From assembly GCA_028868335.1 (NCBI GenBank), contig JAGWUU010000018.1, positions 1 to 19,732 on the forward strand: DNA of 19,732 bases, read 5' to 3'. Positions 1-6,307 of the stretch are shown piece by piece. Origin of the DNA: Sphingomonadales bacterium. Lineage in GTDB: Bacteria; Pseudomonadota; Alphaproteobacteria; Sphingomonadales; Sphingomonadaceae. Position numbers and translations under genes: made by a program. The notes beneath the pieces are model-generated. The model did not search any database and was not told the origin of the DNA. It saw only the letters and a list, made by a program, of their open reading frames with translations. Every line of letters begins with the position of its first letter. Position 1 is the stretch's first letter.

Positions 1-348
1 GACGCGTTCCTGCGCCGCTGCTTCTTCCACTACATCAAGTTCCCCGATCGCGAGACGATGCAGGCGATCATCGACGTCCACTTCCCCGGCATCCAGAAGG
101 CCTTGGTGAGCAAGGCGATGGACGTGTTCTACGAAGTCCGCGAGGTGCCCGGCCTCAAGAAGAAGCCCAGCACCAGCGAGCTGCTCGACTGGCTCAAGCT
201 GCTGCTCAACGAGGACATGCCGCTCGACGTGCTGCAGAACAAGGATCCGACCAAGGCGATCCCGCCGCTCCACGGGGCGTTGCTCAAGAACGAGCAGGAC
301 GTGATGCTGTTCGAGCGGCTGGCCTTCATGGCCCGGCGGCAGAACTGA
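1..348 (+). CDS. MoxR-family AAA+ ATPase, C-terminal fragment (5' end outside the window)
   Basis: The frame is open from base 1 and ends with TGA at 346-348, so only the last 115 residues are visible. They form the helical lid of a MoxR-type AAA+ ATPase. The stretch FFHYIKFPDRETM, followed by a helix-rich region and LKLLLNEDMPLDVL, matches the C-terminal end of the COG0714 group that works with CoxE-like VWA proteins. The Walker A and B motifs lie upstream of the window and cannot be checked. Known for the family: MoxR ATPases act as chaperones that mature or insert cofactors in partner enzymes, together with a VWA protein. A CoxE-like VWA gene lies at 1657-2838 on the same strand, which fits. 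The stop overlaps the next start by one base (TGATG), suggesting translational coupling. Confidence 0.85.
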   Translation, partial: DAFLRRCFFHYIKFPDRETMQAIIDVHFPGIQKALVSKAMDVFYEVREVPGLKKKPSTSELLDWLKLLLNEDMPLDVLQNKDPTKAIPPLHGALLKNEQDVMLFERLAFMARRQN

Positions 349-782
349 TGGCTCACCAAGGCGGCTGCCTGTGCGGTCAGGTCCGCTATGTCGCTGACAG
401 CGAGCCGCTTGGCGCGCGAATGTGCTGGTGTCGCGATTGCCAGCGGATTGCCAGTGGATCGGCAACGGTCAACGCCCTGTTTGATGAACAGACGGTCCGT
501 TTCACGGGCGGGATTTCGACCTTTGACATGATCGCTGACAGCGGGAACAAGGTCGAGCGCGGCTTTTGCTCCAAGTGTGGTTCGCAAATGTACAGCCGTA
601 CTGTTGAACCGAAGGGGCAGCCGATGCGGCTGCGCGCCGGGACGCTCGACGACCCGGAGATCGTGACACCCAGCGCCTTGATCTGGGTCGATTCGGCTCC
701 GTCGTGGGCGCCGCTCGATCCGGCCCTGCCGTGGCACGCACAGGGGCCGCACAGTCCGCTTTCCTCGCGCGCGAAGCGGTAA
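348..782 (+). CDS. GFA-family (glutathione-dependent formaldehyde-activating enzyme / Mss4-like) zinc protein
   Basis: This 144-residue protein has the complete cysteine pattern of the GFA fold: CLCG at 7-10, CWCRDC at 26-31 and CSKC at 74-77. In characterised members these cysteines hold one structural and one catalytic zinc. The length is typical. GFA proteins were named for S-hydroxymethylglutathione synthesis, but most members have unknown substrates, so formaldehyde handling should not be assumed. The ATG start overlaps the stop of the MoxR ATPase by one base. The next gene starts 15 bases after the stop. The protein has no signal peptide and is probably cytoplasmic. The family call is firm; the specific reaction is unknown. 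Confidence 0.85.
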   Translation: MAHQGGCLCGQVRYVADSEPLGARMCWCRDCQRIASGSATVNALFDEQTVRFTGGISTFDMIADSGNKVERGFCSKCGSQMYSRTVEPKGQPMRLRAGTLDDPEIVTPSALIWVDSAPSWAPLDPALPWHAQGPHSPLSSRAKR

Positions 783-797
783 GTTTACGCTGGCCGC

Positions 798-1652
798 GTG
801 GGAACCAGCAATCACGGATGGGTCCACACCCGCTTTGCCGTCGTCCGAACGCGCCTTGAAGCCTATGAGCCGCGCCCCGGCTGGCACGCTTGGAGCTACG
901 AATTCCTGCTGTTCGGCTTCAAGCAGGGATGGGCCTGCCTGTTCGGCGGACTGATGCTGGCCCTGCTACTGGGCACCCACCTGTTTTACCCGGCCCATAC
1001 CGCCTTGGCGCGGTATGACTTCCTGACCTTGTCCGCCGTTGCGATTCAGGGCGGAATGTTGCTGTTCCGGCTCGAAACGCTGGAAGAAGCCAAGGTGATC
1101 CTGGCCTTCCATGTCGTCGGCACGGTGATGGAGCTGTTCAAGACCAGCTTTGGATCATGGCACTATCCCGAGTCCAGCCTGCTGCGGATCGGCGGTGTGC
1201 CGCTGTTCTCCGGCTTCATGCATGCGGCGGTCGGTAGTTACATCGCGCGGGTCTGGCGGATTTTCGATTTCCGCTTCTCGTACTACCCCAGCCACACCCT
1301 CGCCGGGCTGCTTGCCGCGGCGATCTACATCAATTTCTTCGCCCACCACTGGCTACCCGACACGCGGCTGTTGCTGTTCGCCTGCCTCGCCCTGCTGTTC
1401 TGGCGCGCCCGGGTCTGGTTCCGGGTCTGGCGGGTGGATCGCTGGATGCCGCTGCTGCTCGGCTGGTTCCTGGTCGCGCTGTTCATCTGGTTTGCCGAGA
1501 ACATCGGCACCTACAGTCGAGCGTGGCTCTATCCGGGTCAGGCCCACGGCTGGGCGCTTGTCAGCCCGAGCAAACTGGGCGCGTGGTATCTTCTGATGTA
1601 TATTTCCTTCATCCTCGTTGCGGCGGTGCACAAGCCGCAAGAAAAGGCCTGA
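798..1652 (+). CDS. DUF817 (YoaT-like) integral membrane protein
   Basis: This 284-residue, strongly hydrophobic protein has about seven or eight membrane segments (roughly 36-63, 75-92, 98-115, 132-150, 164-182, 188-205, 216-234 and 262-277). Motifs include KTSFGSWHYPE at 115-125 and GVPLFSGFMHAAVGSYI at 133-149. The whole sequence fits the DUF817/YoaT family (COG3739), whose function I do not know to be established. Conserved His, Glu and Asn residues within the helices (for example HH at 183-184 and E234) could bind a ligand or metal, but that is speculation. The start is GTG at 798; no ATG offers a better start and the Shine-Dalgarno signal is weak. It sits 15 bases after the GFA gene and 4 bases before the VWA gene, inside an apparent operon. 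Confidence 0.85.
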   Translation: MGTSNHGWVHTRFAVVRTRLEAYEPRPGWHAWSYEFLLFGFKQGWACLFGGLMLALLLGTHLFYPAHTALARYDFLTLSAVAIQGGMLLFRLETLEEAKVILAFHVVGTVMELFKTSFGSWHYPESSLLRIGGVPLFSGFMHAAVGSYIARVWRIFDFRFSYYPSHTLAGLLAAAIYINFFAHHWLPDTRLLLFACLALLFWRARVWFRVWRVDRWMPLLLGWFLVALFIWFAENIGTYSRAWLYPGQAHGWALVSPSKLGAWYLLMYISFILVAAVHKPQEKA

Positions 1653-1656
1653 TCCG

Positions 1657-2838
1657 ATGTTCTTTAACTTCGTCGATGAATTGCGCGCCGCGGGCATTCC
1701 CGCCAGCTTCAAGGAACACCTCGTGCTCTTGGAGGCGCTCGACAAGGACGTGATCGAGCAGACGCCGGAGCAATTCTACTACCTCAGCCGCGCAGTGTTC
1801 GTGAAGGACGAAGGCCTGCTCGACCGCTTTGACCAGGTGTTCAACAAGGTCTTCAAGGGGCTGCTCACCGACTATGGCCAAAAGCCGGTCGACATTCCCG
1901 AGGACTGGCTGAAGGCCGTCGCCGAAAAGTTCCTGACCCCGGAGGAGATGGAGGCGATCAAGGCGCTCGGTTCTTGGGAAGAGATCATGGAGACGCTGAA
2001 GAAGCGGCTCGAGGAACAGCAGAAGCGGCACGAGGGCGGGAACAAGTGGGTCGGCACCGGCGGCACTTCGCCCTACGGCAACAACGGCTACAATCCCGAA
2101 GGCGTGCGCATCGGCGGCGAGAGCAAGCACAAGCGTGCGCTCAAGGTCTGGGAAAAGCGCGAGTTCCAGAACCTCGACAACACCAAGGAACTCGGCACCC
2201 GCAACATCAAGATCGCGCTGCGCCGCCTGCGCCGCTTCGCCCGCGAAGGATCGCCCGATGAGCTGGACCTTGAGGGCACAATCGAAGGCACCGCGCGGCA
2301 GGGCTGGCTCGACATCAAGATGCGACCTGAGCGGCATAATGCGGTGAAACTGCTGCTGTTCCTTGACGTTGGCGGATCGATGGACCCGTTCATCAAGCTC
2401 GTCGAGGAGTTGTTCAGTGCTGCCACTGCGGAGTTCAAGAACCTGGAGTTTTTCTACTTCCACAACTGCCTCTACGAGGGCGTGTGGAAGGACAACCGCC
2501 GCCGCTGGAGCGAGCGGACCAACACTTGGGACATCCTCCACAAGTACGGCCACGACTACAAGGTGGTCTTCGTCGGCGACGCGGCGATGAGCCCCTACGA
2601 GATCACCCACCCCGGCGGCTCGGTCGAGCATTTCAACGAGGAATCCGGTTCGGTCTGGTTGAGCCGGGTATCGCATGTCTATCCGGCGACGGTGTGGATC
2701 AACCCGGTGCCGGAAAAGCAGTGGGGCTATTCGCAATCGACCAAGATGATCCGCGAGGCCGTTGGCGGGTCGATGTACCCCTTGACCTTGGCAGGCCTGG
2801 ACGATGCGATGCGCGAGCTGACCCGCAAGAAGCATTGA
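1657..2838 (+). CDS. CoxE-like VWA domain protein, partner of the MoxR ATPase
   Basis: This 393-residue protein belongs to the VWA-containing CoxE-like group (COG3552/COG3825, PF05762). Residues 1-125 are helical and charged. A glycine-rich linker with GTGGTSPYGNNGYNPEG lies at 133-149. The VWA fold begins near 228 with LLLFLDVGGSMD at 232-243. The metal-site (MIDAS) motif is DVGGS (237-241) instead of the canonical DxSxS, so the first serine is replaced by glycine. A second conserved block, VVFVGDAAMSPYEI, lies at 303-316. I chose the ATG at 1657, four bases after the DUF817 stop, because family members start with a residue run like MFFNFVDELR; the longer frame from 1618 adds 13 unrelated residues inside the upstream gene. 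Known for related systems: MoxR and VWA proteins form a chaperone pair, as in CoxD/CoxE of CO dehydrogenase maturation. Which enzyme this pair serves cannot be read here. Confidence 0.9.
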   Translation: MFFNFVDELRAAGIPASFKEHLVLLEALDKDVIEQTPEQFYYLSRAVFVKDEGLLDRFDQVFNKVFKGLLTDYGQKPVDIPEDWLKAVAEKFLTPEEMEAIKALGSWEEIMETLKKRLEEQQKRHEGGNKWVGTGGTSPYGNNGYNPEGVRIGGESKHKRALKVWEKREFQNLDNTKELGTRNIKIALRRLRRFAREGSPDELDLEGTIEGTARQGWLDIKMRPERHNAVKLLLFLDVGGSMDPFIKLVEELFSAATAEFKNLEFFYFHNCLYEGVWKDNRRRWSERTNTWDILHKYGHDYKVVFVGDAAMSPYEITHPGGSVEHFNEESGSVWLSRVSHVYPATVWINPVPEKQWGYSQSTKMIREAVGGSMYPLTLAGLDDAMRELTRKKH

Positions 2839-2895
2839 TGGGCCCGCAAGAATAGCTTGCCTTGAATTCGGCCGGATAGAGGGCAAATACGCGCC

Positions 2896-3696
2896 ATGAC
2901 CCAGCGCCTCCCTGCCCTGTTCCTTGGTCACGGCTCGCCGATGACCGTTATTTCCGATGTGCCTGAGCGTCGCGCCTGGCAGACGTTGGGCAAGGTCCTG
3001 CCCCGTCCACAGGCGATCCTGGTGATCAGCGCCCATTGGGAAACCGAGGGTGCGATCCACGTCACCGCGGGCGATGCGCCGCGCACGATTCATGACTTCG
3101 GCGGTTTTCCGGATGAGTTGTTCGCGATTCAATACCCGGCTCCCGGTTCGTCCGGTCTGATCGACCGCATTGTCGAATTGCTGGGCACCGACCGCGTGGT
3201 TCGCGACGAAAGCTGGGGCTTCGATCATGGCGCCTGGGGTGTCGTTCGGCCAATGTACCCCGACGCGGACATTCCGATGGTCGAGATGAGCCTCGATCGC
3301 GCCATGACGCCCGAGCAGTTCATCGAGCTTGGCCGCAAACTTGCCCCGCTGCGCAACGAAGGCGTGCTGCTGATCGGCAGCGGCAACGTGGTCCACAACC
3401 TGCGGCTGTGGCGGCAGTTCGCCGGAACCCAGCCGGAATGGGCGACGTCGTTTCGCGACCGGATCAACGCCGCCGTGCGCGATGCCGACCACCTCGCCTT
3501 GACCCATTTCGCGGCAGACGATCAGGCCGCGGCGGCTGCGATCAACAGCGCCGAACACTACTTGCCGCTGCTGCCGATCGTGGGGGCGCAATTGCCCGGC
3601 GATGATGTAGGCGTGTTCAGCGACACCGTGGACGGTGCGCTGTCCATGACCTGCTATCTTCTCGGCGATTCTGAGGTGTTGAACGCACTGGCCTGA
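2896..3696 (+). CDS. ygiD: YgiD/DODA-type extradiol dioxygenase (LigB fold)
   Basis: This 266-residue protein has the class III extradiol dioxygenase (LigB) fold in its small stand-alone DODA form. Expected metal ligands are H12 (in FLGHGSP), H47 (in ISAHWET) and H221 (in SAEHYLPLL). Supporting conserved blocks are WGFDHGAWG at 107-115 and GSGNVVHNL at 161-169, with H111 and H167 probable catalytic or substrate residues. Known relatives include plant DOPA 4,5-dioxygenase and E. coli YgiD, which cleave catechol rings such as L-DOPA using a bound metal; the natural bacterial substrate is uncertain. The ATG follows a GAGGG sequence. It lies 57 bases after the VWA gene and may be transcribed separately. 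No ring-degradation pathway genes accompany it. Confidence 0.9.
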   Translation: MTQRLPALFLGHGSPMTVISDVPERRAWQTLGKVLPRPQAILVISAHWETEGAIHVTAGDAPRTIHDFGGFPDELFAIQYPAPGSSGLIDRIVELLGTDRVVRDESWGFDHGAWGVVRPMYPDADIPMVEMSLDRAMTPEQFIELGRKLAPLRNEGVLLIGSGNVVHNLRLWRQFAGTQPEWATSFRDRINAAVRDADHLALTHFAADDQAAAAAINSAEHYLPLLPIVGAQLPGDDVGVFSDTVDGALSMTCYLLGDSEVLNALA

Positions 3697-3734
3697 GGCT
3701 GGTCATCCATTGTTGCGCCGGGTAAGGCCGCGCG

Positions 3735-4538
3735 ATGGATCGCCAGTTGTTGATCATCTGCGTGTTGACCGCTGCGATCAACCTGATCGGGACGTTAGCC
3801 TACGCCGCACGGATCGCGGGGGTGCGAACCCGGCGCATCGCAATGAGCTTTGCGCTGTTCAATATCCTCGTTCTGGTCAGCCGCACCTCCAATTCGTTCC
3901 TCGGCCCCTTCCTCGCCAAGCGGATCGAGAACCGGATCAAGACCGGCGGCGGCGATGCATTGTTCAGCGATTTCCAGATTGTCCTGGGCTCGGCGACTCT
4001 GGCGGTCGCGATCGGCATTATGCTGGTGCCTTCCGGGCAGCGAATGTTCGCGCGGGCGATCGGCTATTTCCAGAAGAATCGCTCCACCGCACGACTGGTT
4101 CTGCGCACGGCCAGCCCGGTTGGACTTAGAACCATCCGTCAGGCGATCCGCCCGCCATCGCTGGTGCATCTGCGCAATCTGGGCAAGGAGCGCGGGGTTG
4201 GCTGGGGCGTGCTGATCGCCAATTGCCTGGCCCAGGCGCTGATTACCGTGGGCGTGCTCGCATCGCTCTATGCCGGCTATCTCAACCCCGAATTTCGCGT
4301 CACCGCCAGCCAGCTTTCTGCCGTCATCAATGGCTTTGCGACGATCCTGCTGTTCGCTCTGATCGACCCGCAACTCTCGGTGATGACCGACGACGTGGTG
4401 GAGGGAAGGATCAGCGAATCGCTGTTTCGTCGCACCATCGTCTGGATCAGTTTCAGCCGGTTGGCCGGAACGATGCTCGCGCAGGTGCTGCTACTGCCTT
4501 CCGCGCGGGCGATCGCCTGGATCGCGAACTACGTGTAG
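3735..4538 (+). CDS. Amj-family (DUF2837) lipid II flippase homologue
   Basis: This 267-residue membrane protein has about six hydrophobic segments (roughly 4-26, 36-58, 83-102, 158-180, 193-214 and 236-262). The N-terminal run IGTLAYAARIAGVR (18-31) and the block LVLVSRTSN (45-53) match, from memory, the Amj family (PF10997, formerly DUF2837). Length fits the family. Known: B. subtilis Amj (YdaH) is an alternative to MurJ, moving lipid-linked peptidoglycan precursor across the inner membrane. In this Gram-negative setting the same role is inference. It ends tail-to-tail with a NamZ-type peptidoglycan hydrolase, sharing a 10-base overlap (4529-4538), which adds a cell-wall context. The start ATG follows GGTAAGG. 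It lies 38 bases after the dioxygenase and could share its transcript. Alternative reading: a membrane protein of unknown function with Amj-like topology. Confidence 0.75.
   Translation: MDRQLLIICVLTAAINLIGTLAYAARIAGVRTRRIAMSFALFNILVLVSRTSNSFLGPFLAKRIENRIKTGGGDALFSDFQIVLGSATLAVAIGIMLVPSGQRMFARAIGYFQKNRSTARLVLRTASPVGLRTIRQAIRPPSLVHLRNLGKERGVGWGVLIANCLAQALITVGVLASLYAGYLNPEFRVTASQLSAVINGFATILLFALIDPQLSVMTDDVVEGRISESLFRRTIVWISFSRLAGTMLAQVLLLPSARAIAWIANYV
4529..4538. other. 10-base overlap of two convergent stop codons
   Basis: The amj-like gene ends with TAG at 4536-4538. The namZ-like gene on the other strand ends with TAG at 4529-4531. The overlap itself is a short inverted repeat (CTAC GT GTAG). 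No terminator hairpin is visible here, so transcripts probably run into each other. Confidence 0.9.
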
Positions 4539-5737
4539 AGCAGCAGCGGGGCGACAGCCTCTCGCCACGCGACCTCATCAGGACCGGCGATGGCGTCGAG
4601 ATCGCCGGGAGTCGCGCTTGCATCGTCCACCCATTCACGCAAGGCGCTGCCGCCGTTGATCACGTCTATCGCGAGCCGTTCGAACTCGTACTCATAAGGA
4701 AAGTCGCGCCAGATCGGGTAATCCGGGTAGAGCCGCCGGATCGCCTTGAAGGCCAGCGCCTGAAGTCGCCACGGCTGAAACGCATCGTGATCGTAGAACG
4801 CACCCTCGGCATGAATCATCAAGCCATTGCACAGTTCGCCCGCGTGTTTGTGGAACATTGGCGTGAACCAGCATTCGCGCAGGGCGCAGCCGACAAGCCA
4901 ATGCGGTGCAAAGCGCTGCATCTCTTTGAGTACGGCCTTGGCGTCGATGTCCGGCGCGCCAAACAGCACTTCCAGCGGCCGGGTTGTCCCGCGCCCTTCG
5001 CTGAGGGTTGCGCCTTCTAGCATCACCGTTCCGGCGTAGGCGCGCGCCATGTTGAGGCTGGCGGCGTTGGGGCTGGGATTGATCCAGATTCGATCCTGCG
5101 GCCAGCCAAAGCCCGTCGCAATTTCGGGCGCCCACCGATCCATGGCGATCACGCGGTAATCGACATCAAGCTTGAAGTGCTGGATGAACCAATGCCCCAT
5201 TTCGCCAAGCGTCAGGCCATGGCGCATCGGCATCGGTCCTGCTCCGACGAAACTTTCCTGACCGGGCCGGAGGGTGGTGCCTTCCACAGGACGGCCAGCG
5301 GGATTGGGACGGTCCAGCACCCACACGGCCTTGCCGGTGCCCGAAGCCGCTTCCAGAAGATAAAGCAGCGTCGTGACGAAGGTGTAGATCCGACAGCCGA
5401 GGTCTTGCAGGTCGAACAGAAATACGTCCGCCGTACTCATCATCTGACCGCTGGGTCGGCGCACCTCGCCATAGAGGCTGAACACCGGGATGTTGTAGTT
5501 CGGATCAAGCTCGTCAGCCGTCTCGACCATGTTGTCCTGCTTGTCGCCCTTCAGGCCGTGCTGCGGACCGAATGCGGACGTGACATTCACCCCCGCCGCT
5601 ATCAGCGCATCGAGTGAATGGGTCAGGTTGGCGGTGACGCTGGCGGGGTGCGCGATCAATGCAACGCGCTTGCCTTCCAACGGCCTGCGCAAGGCAGGAT
5701 CGGTCAACAGGCGATCTATTCCGAAGAGAACGGTCAT
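4529..5737 (-). CDS. namZ: DUF1343 protein, NamZ-type exo-beta-N-acetylmuramidase homologue
   Basis: This 402-residue protein spans the DUF1343 (PF07075) family. Blocks include ALIAHPASV (26-34), FGPQHGLKGDKQDNM (56-70), IPVFSLYGEVRRPS (83-96), FLFDLQDLGCRIYTFVTT (106-123) and LDRPNPAGRP (141-150), and a C-terminal region with FPYEYEFERLAID (346-358). Known: NamZ of B. subtilis and Tannerella releases MurNAc from the non-reducing ends of muropeptides. Two points stand out. The chosen start gives MTVLFGIDRLL, with no signal peptide, so the protein looks cytoplasmic. The motif around residue 58 is GPQHG, where I recall an xEHG form in characterised enzymes. I chose the ATG at 5737 because it overlaps the upstream stop by one base (TGATG); the longer frame to 5773 lies in the upstream gene. 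It likely forms an operon with the DOMON-like gene. Confidence 0.85.
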   Translation of the reverse strand: MTVLFGIDRLLTDPALRRPLEGKRVALIAHPASVTANLTHSLDALIAAGVNVTSAFGPQHGLKGDKQDNMVETADELDPNYNIPVFSLYGEVRRPSGQMMSTADVFLFDLQDLGCRIYTFVTTLLYLLEAASGTGKAVWVLDRPNPAGRPVEGTTLRPGQESFVGAGPMPMRHGLTLGEMGHWFIQHFKLDVDYRVIAMDRWAPEIATGFGWPQDRIWINPSPNAASLNMARAYAGTVMLEGATLSEGRGTTRPLEVLFGAPDIDAKAVLKEMQRFAPHWLVGCALRECWFTPMFHKHAGELCNGLMIHAEGAFYDHDAFQPWRLQALAFKAIRRLYPDYPIWRDFPYEYEFERLAIDVINGGSALREWVDDASATPGDLDAIAGPDEVAWREAVAPLLLYT

Positions 5738-6261
5738 CAAGCGCCGGGTGCCGGAAGCGTAGCGGCAAAGCAAGCGGGATGGTGGAAATCAGGCTGGCCG
5801 GGCGGATGGACCAGCGCCCAGTAGGATTTGGTGCCGTCCGTTTCCTCGATCACGGCCGCGAGGGCCAATCGACCGGCAAGATGTGTATCGAACAGTGTCG
5901 CCCGCAAAACGAGACAGTCCTGTGTGCCTTCGACGGCGATTTCCGGCGCCCGGCTAACTGGCCGTGGCTTTGAACCAGCGCGGTATCCGTCAAAATCATA
6001 GGCGGCCCAGTTCAATGAGGGAGAAAAGTTGAATTCGCAGTAGGAATCGCCGCCAACGAACATCTCGAAGCAGGTGGTTTGCCACAGGCCGTCGCGGCGC
6101 TCCGGGCGAGTGGCCCGGTCTGGCAGCACCACCTCGTCCGTTTGACACGCCATACGGAATTCCAGCCGAACCCGATCCGGCGTTCTCTCGACCGACGCCT
6201 CGATCGATTTGACCGCCGTGGCCGGCGTCTGCGGATGACAGGTCAGGCTATGCGTTTCCAA
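5737..6261 (-). CDS. DOMON-like domain protein (unknown ligand)
   Basis: This 174-residue protein has the signature of the bacterial DOMON-like family: LWQTTCFEMFV (59-69), YCEFNFSPSLNWAAYDFDGY (74-93) and SYWALVHPPGQPDFH (146-160). DOMON-like beta-sandwiches bind sugars or haem in other contexts. From memory, this subfamily is catalogued as DOMON_murB_like, because some members are linked to MurB. There is no signal peptide. The best start is TTG at 6261: GGAG (6270-6273 on the opposite strand) lies eight bases ahead of it, an in-frame TAG lies just upstream, and no ATG occurs near the N-terminus. Its stop overlaps the namZ start by one base, so the two are probably co-translated. A carbohydrate or muropeptide ligand is an inference from the neighbour. 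Confidence 0.8.
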   Translation of the reverse strand: METHSLTCHPQTPATAVKSIEASVERTPDRVRLEFRMACQTDEVVLPDRATRPERRDGLWQTTCFEMFVGGDSYCEFNFSPSLNWAAYDFDGYRAGSKPRPVSRAPEIAVEGTQDCLVLRATLFDTHLAGRLALAAVIEETDGTKSYWALVHPPGQPDFHHPACFAATLPAPGA

Positions 6262-6269
6262 GCGCGCTT

Positions 6270-6273
6270 CTCC
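6270..6273 (-). promoter_or_regulatory. Shine-Dalgarno GGAG deciding a TTG start
   Basis: GGAG on the minus strand lies eight bases upstream of the TTG at 6259-6261. It supports this non-standard start for the DOMON-like gene. Confidence 0.6.
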
Positions 6274-6279
6274 GTGCTA

Positions 6280-6298
6280 GGCGCGCCGCGAATTCGCG
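6280..6298. repeat. Two adjoining palindromes in the tyrS/DOMON divergent region
   Basis: The perfect 8-base palindrome GGCGCGCC (6280-6287) shares one base with the perfect 12-base palindrome CGCGAATTCGCG (6287-6298). They fill much of the 46-base gap between two divergent start codons. The position would suit an operator, but no regulator is implicated and the shared base may be coincidence. Confidence 0.5.
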
Positions 6299-6307
6299 AA
6301 GGCAGCC

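Noticed and set aside
129..887. Long minus-strand open frame opposite the GFA gene
   Set aside because: Arginine- and serine-rich translation without family features, running over three real + genes; a GC-rich shadow frame.
1609..3591. 660-codon minus-strand open frame across the VWA and dioxygenase genes
   Set aside because: Its translation is the mirror of two well-supported genes and shows no domain; long antisense frames are expected at this GC content.
4223..5020. 265-codon + strand open frame bridging the amj/namZ junction
   Set aside because: Begins in an alternative frame of the amj-like gene and continues antisense to namZ; both of those genes have clear family signatures.
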